A stretch of DNA of 28,176 bases from a virus, in the IMG/VR virus record IMGVR_UViG_3300022929_000152, positions 1 through 28,176 of that record; one strand, 5' to 3'. Positions 21,752 through 28,176 of this stretch are shown piece by piece. The notes beneath the pieces were generated by a model. The model was not told where the DNA came from and searched no databases. It saw only the letters and a list, made by a program, of their open reading frames with translations. Position 1 is the first letter of the stretch; the number at the start of each line of letters is the position of its first letter. The translations under genes and the position numbers were made by a program.

Positions 21752-21998
21752 ACTTAATCCTAATCCGTAAGTCGTCTTTACCTTTAATTAGACGATGGTA
21801 CTTTAATTTATCGATTGTTACTACATCGCCTACGCATAATTCAAATGGCAAACTATCATCGAATTGTAGTTGCCATTTATTACCTTCTAGTACTTCAATC
21901 TTACGATTTTCTTTATCTCTATGCCAAACTAAATCTTCTTCGTCAATGCCAGATAAGAAAAGACGTATGTCATCATATTCATAATATGGGGTTACCAA
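21741..21998 (-). CDS. small beta-barrel protein, cupin-like
   Basis: 85 residues starting at TTG 21998, with GGAGG 9 nt upstream and the upstream stop just 1 bp after the start codon. The VGDVVTIDKLKYHRLIKGKDDLRIRI part resembles the second half of a small cupin barrel, but a full metal-binding HxH set is missing. Function unknown. Confidence 0.62.
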   Translation of the reverse strand: MVTPYYEYDDIRLFLSGIDEEDLVWHRDKENRKIEVLEGNKWQLQFDDSLPFELCVGDVVTIDKLKYHRLIKGKDDLRIRIKYAN

Positions 21999-22522
21999 AA
22001 AAAGTTACCTCCACCTGATAACCCTAACTGCTTCGCATAATATGGAAGACGACACGACCAGTATCCGGCTTTCGTCTTATCTTTTTTCTGATCGCAGTTA
22101 TGCCGAGAAGCAAAAGCTTTTCGTGCAGCTGGATCATCGATCTTTGCTTTTAAGCCTGATGTATCACCAAACTCAACCTTTATTACATTGCCCTTATCAT
22201 TTTTTACATAGACATAAAACTTTTTAGAACCACCCCTTTTTGGTGAATCTAGTTCTACATCATCTGCTTCCATTAAAGGACAATCTAGTGGCACGTGATT
22301 ACCTTCATGCATTGCATACATGCCAATATCAGTTTCTTCTAATAGTACTTTATCAATACCATCTGGAGAATAATTACCTTGTTCCATCTGAATACGCGCT
22401 TCTTGAAACAATTCGTAATATGACTGTGACCCTACACGAAACACATTCTCGTGTAATGGAATATTATTCTCTACATGATACTCTAAATGTCTAGATGCAT
22501 TAAATTGAGCAAAAGGTATCAC
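21992..22522 (-). CDS. two-part virion-associated protein, GTG start
   Basis: 176 residues from GTG 22522, which overlaps the upstream stop as TAGTG. The C-terminal domain (about 90-176: KKFYVYVKNDKGNVIKVEFG, ASRHNCDQKKDKTKAGYWSCRLP) is a family I recall as widespread in T4-like phages, with C142 and C157 as possible metal or disulfide partners. LME|A near residues 83-86 would be a prohead-protease site separating the two parts. Function unknown. Confidence 0.72.
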   Translation of the reverse strand: MIPFAQFNASRHLEYHVENNIPLHENVFRVGSQSYYELFQEARIQMEQGNYSPDGIDKVLLEETDIGMYAMHEGNHVPLDCPLMEADDVELDSPKRGGSKKFYVYVKNDKGNVIKVEFGDTSGLKAKIDDPAARKAFASRHNCDQKKDKTKAGYWSCRLPYYAKQLGLSGGGNFFW

Positions 22523-23619
22523 TACTTCTTGCCTCTTTCCTTGGACATTAAGTCAGCAAGCTTGCCTAAAGTCTTTTTGTCTTTATCAGATATATGTTTT
22601 TTCTTTACATCATCCATCGACTTACCGTATGCTTTAGTAGATTCTTCGGTTTCTTTTCCACCTTTTTTTGATTCACGCTTTGCAGCAAGATAAGCAGCGA
22701 TTGCCATATTGCGACGCTCTTCTTTATCTTTATCTTGAAACTGGGGAGCATCGGATGCTTGGAAGTCTTTAATCCACTGATCAAGACCATCTGAAACCTC
22801 GAGCTTCTCGTCAAAAGGCTTTTCCGTAATCTTTACAGCTTCTGAGATTGCAGATGCATTTTTCATGTAATCTGTTTTGTTCATCGAGCCAATACCAAAA
22901 GCCTTCATAGACTTCTTCAAAGCATCTTCAGGACTATCAGCACGGACTGTATTAATGTCGCCTTTATACTTAACTCGGTATGAATCTGATCCGCGATTAG
23001 CTTCAGTTGGCATAACTCGTGCGATCATAGCTTTCGCTTCATCATCATTAACTTTAAATGCTTTCTTCAATGCTTCAACGCCTTGTTGAGCATTCTTAGT
23101 TGGGCCGAGCACTTTATTGATTTGTGTATCAGTTACTTTTGCCTTTTTATTAAGGCGAGCTTTAATTGCTGCATAGTTACTAGGAACTTTATATGCAGCT
23201 TCATCAAGAGACTCTTCGACTGACTCATATTTGCCAGCCATGACAGCGTGCATATCTTTTGCTTTCTCATGGAATCCAGTAAGCTTATTCTGCATCCACT
23301 CAGGAAACTCATTATTTCCAGCAATATACTCAGAAACTTCATTCGCAACGTAAGCAATAAATTTGGCTTGGTCCATCGCCATGCCAGCTTCATCCGGAGA
23401 TGCAGGCATATTGTCTTCAGGAGCTTCTGCTATCTGGCCTTCTTCGAACATACTTTTTGTGACGCGATTTTTTACTGGGCCCATATGTTGGTATCCTTTC
23501 ATCACGTATTTCTTTAAATCAGTCTTTAGAATTTTTTCTAATTTTCTTGTCTTAGGATGCATAACAGTTGTATATTTACCAGCAGACATGAAATCAACTG
23601 CTTCACGAATCTTAAACAT
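22522..23619 (-). CDS. probable processed internal head protein
   Basis: 365 residues, Lys- and Glu-rich. It carries four sites of the (I/L)xE|A type: IRE|A at 6/7, IAE|A at 65/66 (the same tetrapeptide as in T4 internal proteins), LDE|A at 140/141 and ISE|A at 260/261. The pieces between are helical modules; 211-245 (SDSYRVKYKGDINTVRADS) looks like a small folded unit. The C-terminus (residue 295 on) is highly charged. A scaffold or core protein processed by the prohead protease is inferred. Confidence 0.7.
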   Translation of the reverse strand: MFKIREAVDFMSAGKYTTVMHPKTRKLEKILKTDLKKYVMKGYQHMGPVKNRVTKSMFEEGQIAEAPEDNMPASPDEAGMAMDQAKFIAYVANEVSEYIAGNNEFPEWMQNKLTGFHEKAKDMHAVMAGKYESVEESLDEAAYKVPSNYAAIKARLNKKAKVTDTQINKVLGPTKNAQQGVEALKKAFKVNDDEAKAMIARVMPTEANRGSDSYRVKYKGDINTVRADSPEDALKKSMKAFGIGSMNKTDYMKNASAISEAVKITEKPFDEKLEVSDGLDQWIKDFQASDAPQFQDKDKEERRNMAIAAYLAAKRESKKGGKETEESTKAYGKSMDDVKKKHISDKDKKTLGKLADLMSKERGKK

Positions 23620-23622
23620 CTT

Positions 23623-24462
23623 TTATCCTCTTACTTTATCAGCGATAGACTCAACCGCATCTAACCATTTGCGATATTTGCCGTTTGTAGTTTCAACTAT
23701 AACATAGTTAGCGCCAAGTACAGAAATAGTTCCTACTTCACCAGATTCTTTAATTACAACCTGATTACCTACTTCAAACAATTCACCTTTTACAAAAGCT
23801 TCACGCTTTTCAGAAATCGGTTCTAACTGGATATGCCTATGGTATTCAGACGATTCTTTAATACCCATTGCATTGCGAAGAGTGTCAAATAATTCCTGAC
23901 CGCCTTTAAACCCAGAAGGTAATCCCTTTGAAAAAGAAGAGAAATCATTATCTGCTGCAGCAGCTCTCATTTTAGATGCTGACATACCTTCAACACCTTC
24001 AGCATCAGGATCACGCTCACCAGCCGATACTACATTTACGCCACCTTCGAAATTATAGAAACCATGACGTAATTTTTGACCATTGTACTTGTTAGCCAAT
24101 GCAGTAAATTCATTAACTCGATCAGATCCAACGACCATTGTTACCTTAGTGAATCCTTGATCGTATAGCTGAGTCAATACTTCTAGAGCATTTTTTACAT
24201 TTTTATCGAGAATAATATTACGACCATGCTTAGGAAACATCTTACGCATTACTTTAATTTTAGTTGCATAATCTAATGGATTCTTTTTTGGATCAGATGA
24301 TTGAGAAGCGTATATGCGATAGTTATTACCTTTTGCAATAGATGCTACTTTGGTAATAAGCTTCTCATGGCCGACCGTCGGTGGATTAAACCGGCCAAAA
24401 GTAAAAACAACTTCTTTAGTTTCTTCAACTAAAAAGTCAGAAAACGATTTAATTGCTGGCAT
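23623..24462 (-). CDS. nucleotidyltransferase (HxGH family, NMNAT-like), capsid-targeting-like start
   Basis: 279 residues. After MPAIKSFSDFLVEE, a capsid-targeting-like start with LVE|E, the protein has FGRFNPPTVGH (T29-H32, a variant of the HxGH motif) and GMSASKMR (160-166, matching the ISxTxxR motif), the hallmarks of nicotinamide/cytidylyl-type nucleotidyltransferases. A separate beta domain (about 225-272: GNQVVIKESGEVGTISVLG) follows. It may make NAD or another nucleotide adduct. Its start overlaps the upstream 54-residue gene by 14 nt, with AGGAG upstream. Confidence 0.82.
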   Translation of the reverse strand: MPAIKSFSDFLVEETKEVVFTFGRFNPPTVGHEKLITKVASIAKGNNYRIYASQSSDPKKNPLDYATKIKVMRKMFPKHGRNIILDKNVKNALEVLTQLYDQGFTKVTMVVGSDRVNEFTALANKYNGQKLRHGFYNFEGGVNVVSAGERDPDAEGVEGMSASKMRAAAADNDFSSFSKGLPSGFKGGQELFDTLRNAMGIKESSEYHRHIQLEPISEKREAFVKGELFEVGNQVVIKESGEVGTISVLGANYVIVETTNGKYRKWLDAVESIADKVRG

Positions 24463-24613
24463 CGTTTTCTCCTAAAGACTTATCATTTTTCGTTTTGGCG
24501 TTTTCAATTGGACCGGTCGTATCTGCACGCTTACGCTTTTTTGCTTTAAGCGCAAGCAATTCATCGCCTGTTTGTGTATAGTCTACAGCTAAGTAGTCTT
24601 TAAAAGAATACAT
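24449..24613 (-). CDS. very small basic protein with capsid-targeting-like start
   Basis: The frame starts at ATG 24613 (GGGA about 8 nt upstream; a second ATG at 24619 is possible) and ends TAA at 24449-24451. The 54 residues begin MYSFKDYLAVDYTQ, like the other putative capsid-targeted proteins here, then run into KAKKRKRADTT. It fills the gap between the ligase-like and nucleotidyltransferase genes and overlaps the latter. Function unknown. Confidence 0.62.
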   Translation of the reverse strand: MYSFKDYLAVDYTQTGDELLALKAKKRKRADTTGPIENAKTKNDKSLGENDASN

Positions 24614-24625
24614 ATGCATTTCCCA

Positions 24626-25864
24626 TTAAGATCGAGACGGAGTGTCCCAACCTTTTATTATATTTGGATCAAAGTTATTAGTCGAAAATTCTAATCGATC
24701 TACTAACTTTACTGCTCCACCACCTGTTCGATCTATAGCAACAAAGCCTTCATGACCGGTCACTTTAAATCCATTTTTTGTTTTTACAAAGGTATTTATA
24801 TCTTTTAATTTATTAAGCTTATTAATAAGTATCAATTTAGCCGCAACAATTGCTTTTTGTAAGTCAAATACTAACTTAAGATTTGCTTTGTTTTGCGGGC
24901 TAAAGAACTTAAGTATTTCATCACGCTTTGCAAATTGAGCTTGTTTACCCTTTTCAGAACTACGCTTATCAGCTTCTTTATTGAACCTTTCAGATATCCA
25001 ATTAATTAGGTTATCAACATGCTTCTTAGTATCAGTAATCTGTGTCTTATTACGAACCATAGAGTTGTTAAACGTTTCAATCATTCCAGAAAATTCTGAA
25101 TTCTTTTCTAACTCTTTAAGAGTAGATGATGCGATGCTATTAAATATTTTTCCAGCAATCGATAAGGCTTTAGTTACTTCATCAGTATCAGCCTTTGTTA
25201 ATGTTGCTGTACCAGAAAGATCTCGTAGTTCAGCGTCTTGTGCCCATATCGTAGAAACTTTATTGAATTTAGATACGTCAACGCCATAGTTAGCCGTCAT
25301 TGTTTCAAAGCTTCCGCCCGAATACGACGTGTGGAAAACAATTCCAATCTTAGCTGCCTTTATCTTCTTTGCTTCTGCAGAAGAATCTTGTACAGCGTAA
25401 ACGATTGTATTCGGATGGAAAGTAATGTACTTAGATCCGTCTATTGTTTCAGTTTTCAAATCAGATTGAGTAAACATAATGTCGCCTTGAACAACATCAG
25501 TAATACCAAGCTTACTCATCTCATCGAATGCGATCTTGAGCTTGTTTGATAGATCGCCAGATGTATCAGCATCGATATCAGCATGCGACTTATACACCTT
25601 AGGATTCTTGTTAAAAATACCCTTTTTAGCCACAAAGAACTGTCCATCTGATGGATCGATACCAGCAAAGACTGCAGGAGCTCCATCCCACTTGACAGTT
25701 ACATCAGTGGCTGATGCAGCTGACCCAGCTAACATGTCCCTTAAAGAGCGTAATGCAAGTATAGCATTGCGTGCACCTTTTACACCACCATAGATAACCT
25801 GATCTTCGATGTGAGTCATGTGCGTATTTTTTTCTTCTGACAAATATTGTTTAAACTTTATCAT
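24626..25864 (-). CDS. ligase-fold nucleotidyltransferase candidate, capsid-targeting-like start
   Basis: 412 residues. The start MIKFKQYLSEEKNTH carries LSE|E as a possible prohead-protease site. VTVKWDGAPAVFAG (K58-W-D-G61) fits motif I (KxDG) of DNA/RNA ligases and capping enzymes, VVQGDIMF (about 124-131) fits motif III, GHEGFVAI (370-377) fits motif IV, and AVKLVDR (384-390, K386) fits motif V. An insertion of about 200 residues, mostly helical, separates the middle motifs. I know the family as conserved and unassigned in T4-like marine phages. Ligase activity is an inference. Confidence 0.75.
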   Translation of the reverse strand: MIKFKQYLSEEKNTHMTHIEDQVIYGGVKGARNAILALRSLRDMLAGSAASATDVTVKWDGAPAVFAGIDPSDGQFFVAKKGIFNKNPKVYKSHADIDADTSGDLSNKLKIAFDEMSKLGITDVVQGDIMFTQSDLKTETIDGSKYITFHPNTIVYAVQDSSAEAKKIKAAKIGIVFHTSYSGGSFETMTANYGVDVSKFNKVSTIWAQDAELRDLSGTATLTKADTDEVTKALSIAGKIFNSIASSTLKELEKNSEFSGMIETFNNSMVRNKTQITDTKKHVDNLINWISERFNKEADKRSSEKGKQAQFAKRDEILKFFSPQNKANLKLVFDLQKAIVAAKLILINKLNKLKDINTFVKTKNGFKVTGHEGFVAIDRTGGGAVKLVDRLEFSTNNFDPNIIKGWDTPSRS

Positions 25865-25865
25865 T

Positions 25866-26957
25866 TTATTTACTCTTAAAATCGCACATCATTCGTGTAG
25901 GATATCCGTCTTTTCCTTGAGTATCCCGTATGTTTATACTGAACGTATAATACTGTGATTCGAACTCAATGTTAATTCTCTTGCCCTTACCAGTTTTACC
26001 ACCATAGTAGATAGTAACATTACCTGGTTTAGCCGAGGCTGCCATCTTAGCTTTATCTAATTGATAGCTATCGATGTTACCACCTTTTTTATGTATCACG
26101 TGATAACCGTAGCCAATTCCTGATTCAAGTAATGCTTGCAGGCCTGCTTTATCAACCTTAGCATTTCTCTCTACAACTGCTTTAGTAAGATCTCCGTTAA
26201 ATACATCACAAAACATAACTGGATCTATGCCAAATAGTTTTAGTAACTTAAGGCCATTTTTATTAGTTATGTTCTTTGATTTAATTTCTGCTGGAGTGAG
26301 AATAGTACGAACGCCGACATTGAAGAATGTTGTTGTACCACCTAGCTTGAGGCTGAGGTAAACGGGTTTACCGTCAATAGTTAATGTAATATCAGTAACT
26401 GATGAACCAATGTCGTTCCCAGAACCTTTAGTGTTTGAAAGAACAATTTTGCTTCCAAACTGAAGAGGACGTTTTGTGTTTTCTCCACCTACGACATCGA
26501 TAGTAAGGGTTTTCGCATTACTAATGTCATAAGTTTTATCTAGGTCTTGTATTGCTGCTAACATTCCAGCATCGGACACTTCTTCGCCAGCCCACCATGC
26601 ATTCAATGCATTTGCAAATTCCGGTTCAAAGAGATTGCCGCGGTTATTAACACCACGGTTTCCTGATGAACCATTTCCGTATTTGATGTTAAAGGAGCTA
26701 ATGCCAGATCCGCTTTTAATGTCTGCAATAGAGATATCGTCAGAAAAGGCCCTAGATACGTTAACCATTCCAGGCACTTTCAGATCAAAATTTATAGGAG
26801 TATCAATAGAAGGAAATTTACCCTTTAAAAAAGATAATAGCTTTACTGCGTCTTCTATTCGATTTTCATCCCATCCGCTTAATCCACTACGGATCTCATC
26901 CTCGGTCTTTGGAAAGAACGAGTAAGCTTCGTTGAGATACGAAACAAACCTTAACAT
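25866..26957 (-). CDS. conserved phage protein, possible PD-(D/E)XK nuclease fold
   Basis: 363 residues from ATG 26957 (a TTG two codons upstream is less likely). The start MLRFVSYLNEAYSFF is capsid-targeting-like, with LNE|A as a cleavage site. NRGNLFEPEFANAL followed by DITLTIDGKPVYLSLKLGG resembles the E...D-x(n)-xxK layout of PD-(D/E)XK nucleases, with Ser in place of the acid before K. It is the first gene behind a perfect late promoter and leads the ligase-like and nucleotidyltransferase genes. Function not established. Confidence 0.72.
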   Translation of the reverse strand: MLRFVSYLNEAYSFFPKTEDEIRSGLSGWDENRIEDAVKLLSFLKGKFPSIDTPINFDLKVPGMVNVSRAFSDDISIADIKSGSGISSFNIKYGNGSSGNRGVNNRGNLFEPEFANALNAWWAGEEVSDAGMLAAIQDLDKTYDISNAKTLTIDVVGGENTKRPLQFGSKIVLSNTKGSGNDIGSSVTDITLTIDGKPVYLSLKLGGTTTFFNVGVRTILTPAEIKSKNITNKNGLKLLKLFGIDPVMFCDVFNGDLTKAVVERNAKVDKAGLQALLESGIGYGYHVIHKKGGNIDSYQLDKAKMAASAKPGNVTIYYGGKTGKGKRINIEFESQYYTFSINIRDTQGKDGYPTRMMCDFKSK

Positions 26958-26994
26958 AAGCAATAGTTCCCATAAAATTTGAAATGTATGATAC

Positions 26995-27002
26995 TATTTA
27001 TA
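26995..27002 (-). promoter_or_regulatory. T4-like late promoter TATAAATA
   Basis: Exact TATAAATA with predicted start near 26989, 32 nt before the ATG at 26957. It should drive the nuclease-like, ligase-like and nucleotidyltransferase-like genes. AATAGT beside the box can pair with ACTATT before the ATG, a weak hint of start-site pairing. Confidence 0.75.
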
Positions 27003-27006
27003 CGTT

Positions 27007-27450
27007 TTAGCGGTTGATGAATTCGTTATAAAGAACTTCTTGTAATTTATATGCTTCCTTTTCTGATGGCTTATTCATATACTTAACGTTAGTTATATCT
27101 TTCCCTTTAAATATTTCCCTATAGATTCCTTTGTTTGGAACCCATTCATGTTTTAGTTCACCTCTCAAGAACTGCTTAACGTGGATTAGCTCATGTATAA
27201 TGAGTGTAATTAGGTCTTTATTTTTATATCCCTTATTCAAACGAACGCAGAAGTCTCTAGGTCTATACTGAGAATCTTCCCAAATAGTATCGCCTTGAAT
27301 TCCTTCCTTTGTTTCTAGGTTAGGTATTATGCGATACGTGATTTCTAAGACATGTCGCGGAAACATTCTATCGGCAACAAAATCAGTAATTTCATCGATG
27401 AGTGCACGCTCTTTTTTATTGTGCACTCCTTCATACATGGTTATAACCAT
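27007..27450 (-). CDS. SprT-like zinc metallopeptidase
   Basis: 147 residues. The zinc site is HELIH (86-90) in LIIHELIHVKQFLRG, with E130 or E132 in KPSEKEAYKLQE as probable third ligand. Size and pattern fit SprT/Spartan-type minigluzincins. It has no signal peptide, so it acts in the host cytoplasm or in the virion. The ATG at 27450 has AGGA 7 nt upstream. Its target is unknown; SprT relatives cut DNA-protein crosslinks. Confidence 0.75.
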   Translation of the reverse strand: MVITMYEGVHNKKERALIDEITDFVADRMFPRHVLEITYRIIPNLETKEGIQGDTIWEDSQYRPRDFCVRLNKGYKNKDLITLIIHELIHVKQFLRGELKHEWVPNKGIYREIFKGKDITNVKYMNKPSEKEAYKLQEVLYNEFINR

Positions 27451-27459
27451 AAGATTATC

Positions 27460-27678
27460 CTAAGCAGCGCTTGCCGCTTTCAATTTGATTGTATCGATGA
27501 TACGTCCTTCAACTCTTTCTTTGAGTTCAGGTATATCCATCATAGCACCAGCTAAAAAGCTAATTAGGTAGCCACGATCAAAGATGTCATTAACATTTCT
27601 GTTGGTTGAAATTGCATCTAGCATTCCTTGAACAAGAGCTTCATTTTCAGAATGATAATCGTTGTAAGTTTTAGTCAT
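27460..27678 (-). CDS. hypothetical protein
   Basis: 72 residues, helical, with an acidic N-terminal half and no known motif. It has AAGGA before the ATG at 27678 and lies 9 bp before the metallopeptidase gene. Function unknown. Confidence 0.68.
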   Translation of the reverse strand: MTKTYNDYHSENEALVQGMLDAISTNRNVNDIFDRGYLISFLAGAMMDIPELKERVEGRIIDTIKLKAASAA

Positions 27679-27696
27679 AATATATTCCTTATCAAA

Positions 27697-27969
27697 TTAA
27701 TAAATGTAAACGTCATATGAACTAGCATTTGCTAATCCACCGACTACGTTTCCACAGTAGTCGTACGAGAGAGTGCGGGTTTTCCCAGTGTAGATGTTGT
27801 GAACTTCTTTCTTCACGATCGGTCTACGACCACGGACAACCACACGCTTTGTGTCCCTAGCAAGTTCGTTCATCATACGAACTGTTTTTCTAAGCATCTC
27901 GAGAGTCTGCATATCGTTAGCAGACATTGGATCGAGAGTAGTAACATAGCTATTAGAAATTCTTTTCAT
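27697..27969 (-). CDS. conserved phage protein, basic core
   Basis: 90 residues from ATG 27969, directly after the stop of the next gene upstream. A longer frame to 28068 would read through that gene. Helix at 15-40 (SANDMQTLEMLRKTVRMMNE), then a basic strand region (KRVVVRGRRPIVKK) and a Tyr-rich tail (SSYDVYIY). Similar short proteins occur in marine T4-like phages, as I recall. Function unknown. Confidence 0.66.
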   Translation of the reverse strand: MKRISNSYVTTLDPMSANDMQTLEMLRKTVRMMNELARDTKRVVVRGRRPIVKKEVHNIYTGKTRTLSYDYCGNVVGGLANASSYDVYIY

Positions 27970-27970
27970 T

Positions 27971-28176
27971 TTAGGCACTCCAAAAAGTTTCAGAAGAAGG
28001 TGAGCAGTAATAAGGAGTATCTGAACGCTCCATGAACTTTTCACCAGATAAGAGGTTTGTCTTTTCAACCATTTTTACAATGTTGCTTTCGAACTCTTCA
28101 ACCGAGACAACCTCGTAGACGTTGTTTGAATTTTTGTTTGCAGCCGCTCGGGCAATCTTAGCACCGCGGAGAGTCT
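27971..28176 (-). CDS. hypothetical protein, N-terminus off window
   Basis: An open frame enters from the right edge and ends TAA at 27971-27973, one base before the next ATG. About 68 residues are seen: a basic Ala-rich start (GAKIARAAANKN), a helix (VEEFESNIVKMVEKTN) and the end YYCSPSSETFWSA. Reading frame and coupling favour a real gene. Function unknown. Confidence 0.6.
   Translation of the reverse strand, partial: TLRGAKIARAAANKNSNNVYEVVSVEEFESNIVKMVEKTNLLSGEKFMERSDTPYYCSPSSETFWSA

Noticed and set aside
24793-24800. TATAAATA on the minus strand
   Set aside because: It lies deep inside the ligase-like gene with no gene start downstream at a fitting distance; chance in AT-rich coding DNA.
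27971-28068. Longer start (28068) for the 90-residue gene
   Set aside because: The extension overlaps another frame with a clean stop and coupled start at 27969.

Overview
The window looks like part of a T4-like marine myovirus genome (Caudoviricetes). All recognisable genes lie on the minus strand, are tightly packed with TAATG, ATGA or TTGA stop/start overlaps, and are AT-rich. Diagnostic T4-type genes are a gene-e-like lysozyme, RNase H of the FEN1 family, NrdA/NrdB, PhoH, a RecB/Cas4-like exonuclease, a GIY-YIG endonuclease and exact copies of the T4 late promoter TATAAATA. A tmRNA gene in circularly permuted order (acceptor half before tag half) points to an alphaproteobacterial connection, perhaps a SAR11- or SAR116-like host. 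That host link is inference.

Layout, read from the right edge in the direction of transcription. 28.2-16.9 kb holds virion and late genes: small conserved proteins, a SprT-like metallopeptidase, and a block of nuclease-like, ligase-like and nucleotidyltransferase-like proteins whose N-termini resemble the T4 capsid-targeting sequence. Two larger proteins follow that carry several (I/L)xE|A sites like those cut by the T4 prohead protease, then structural proteins and a putative spanin pair. 16.9-9.1 kb is nucleotide and DNA metabolism: nrdA, nrdB, a zinc-ribbon protein, GIY-YIG endonuclease, RNase H, a DUF454 membrane protein and a HAD phosphatase. 9.1-7.9 kb holds a secreted glycine-zipper protein, the permuted tmRNA, and two near-identical pseudoknot-forming RNA elements, each just upstream of a small ORF. 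7.9-5.0 kb has a conserved phage protein, an FmdB-like zinc ribbon, PhoH, the exonuclease and a ClpP-like protease. 5.0 kb to the left edge is a late operon: P-loop kinase, two small proteins, lysozyme, class 3 lipase, a membrane protein, then two tandem secreted proteins that join a c-type haem motif to a copper type II (PHM/DBH-like) monooxygenase.

Two promoter classes are visible. Four sigma70-like promoters with T(G/T)TACA, a 17 bp spacer and TATAAT precede metabolic operons. TATAAATA boxes precede the lysis/kinase operon, the endonuclease, the nuclease/ligase block and one small gene. At the GIY-YIG gene the late box is itself the 5' arm of a long stem that would hide the ribosome binding site and start codon in read-through RNA, a T4-style early-off/late-on design.

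The strongest leads are the cytochrome c-copper monooxygenase pair, the permuted tmRNA with its duplicated pseudoknot, and the set of enzymes that may be packaged in the capsid.
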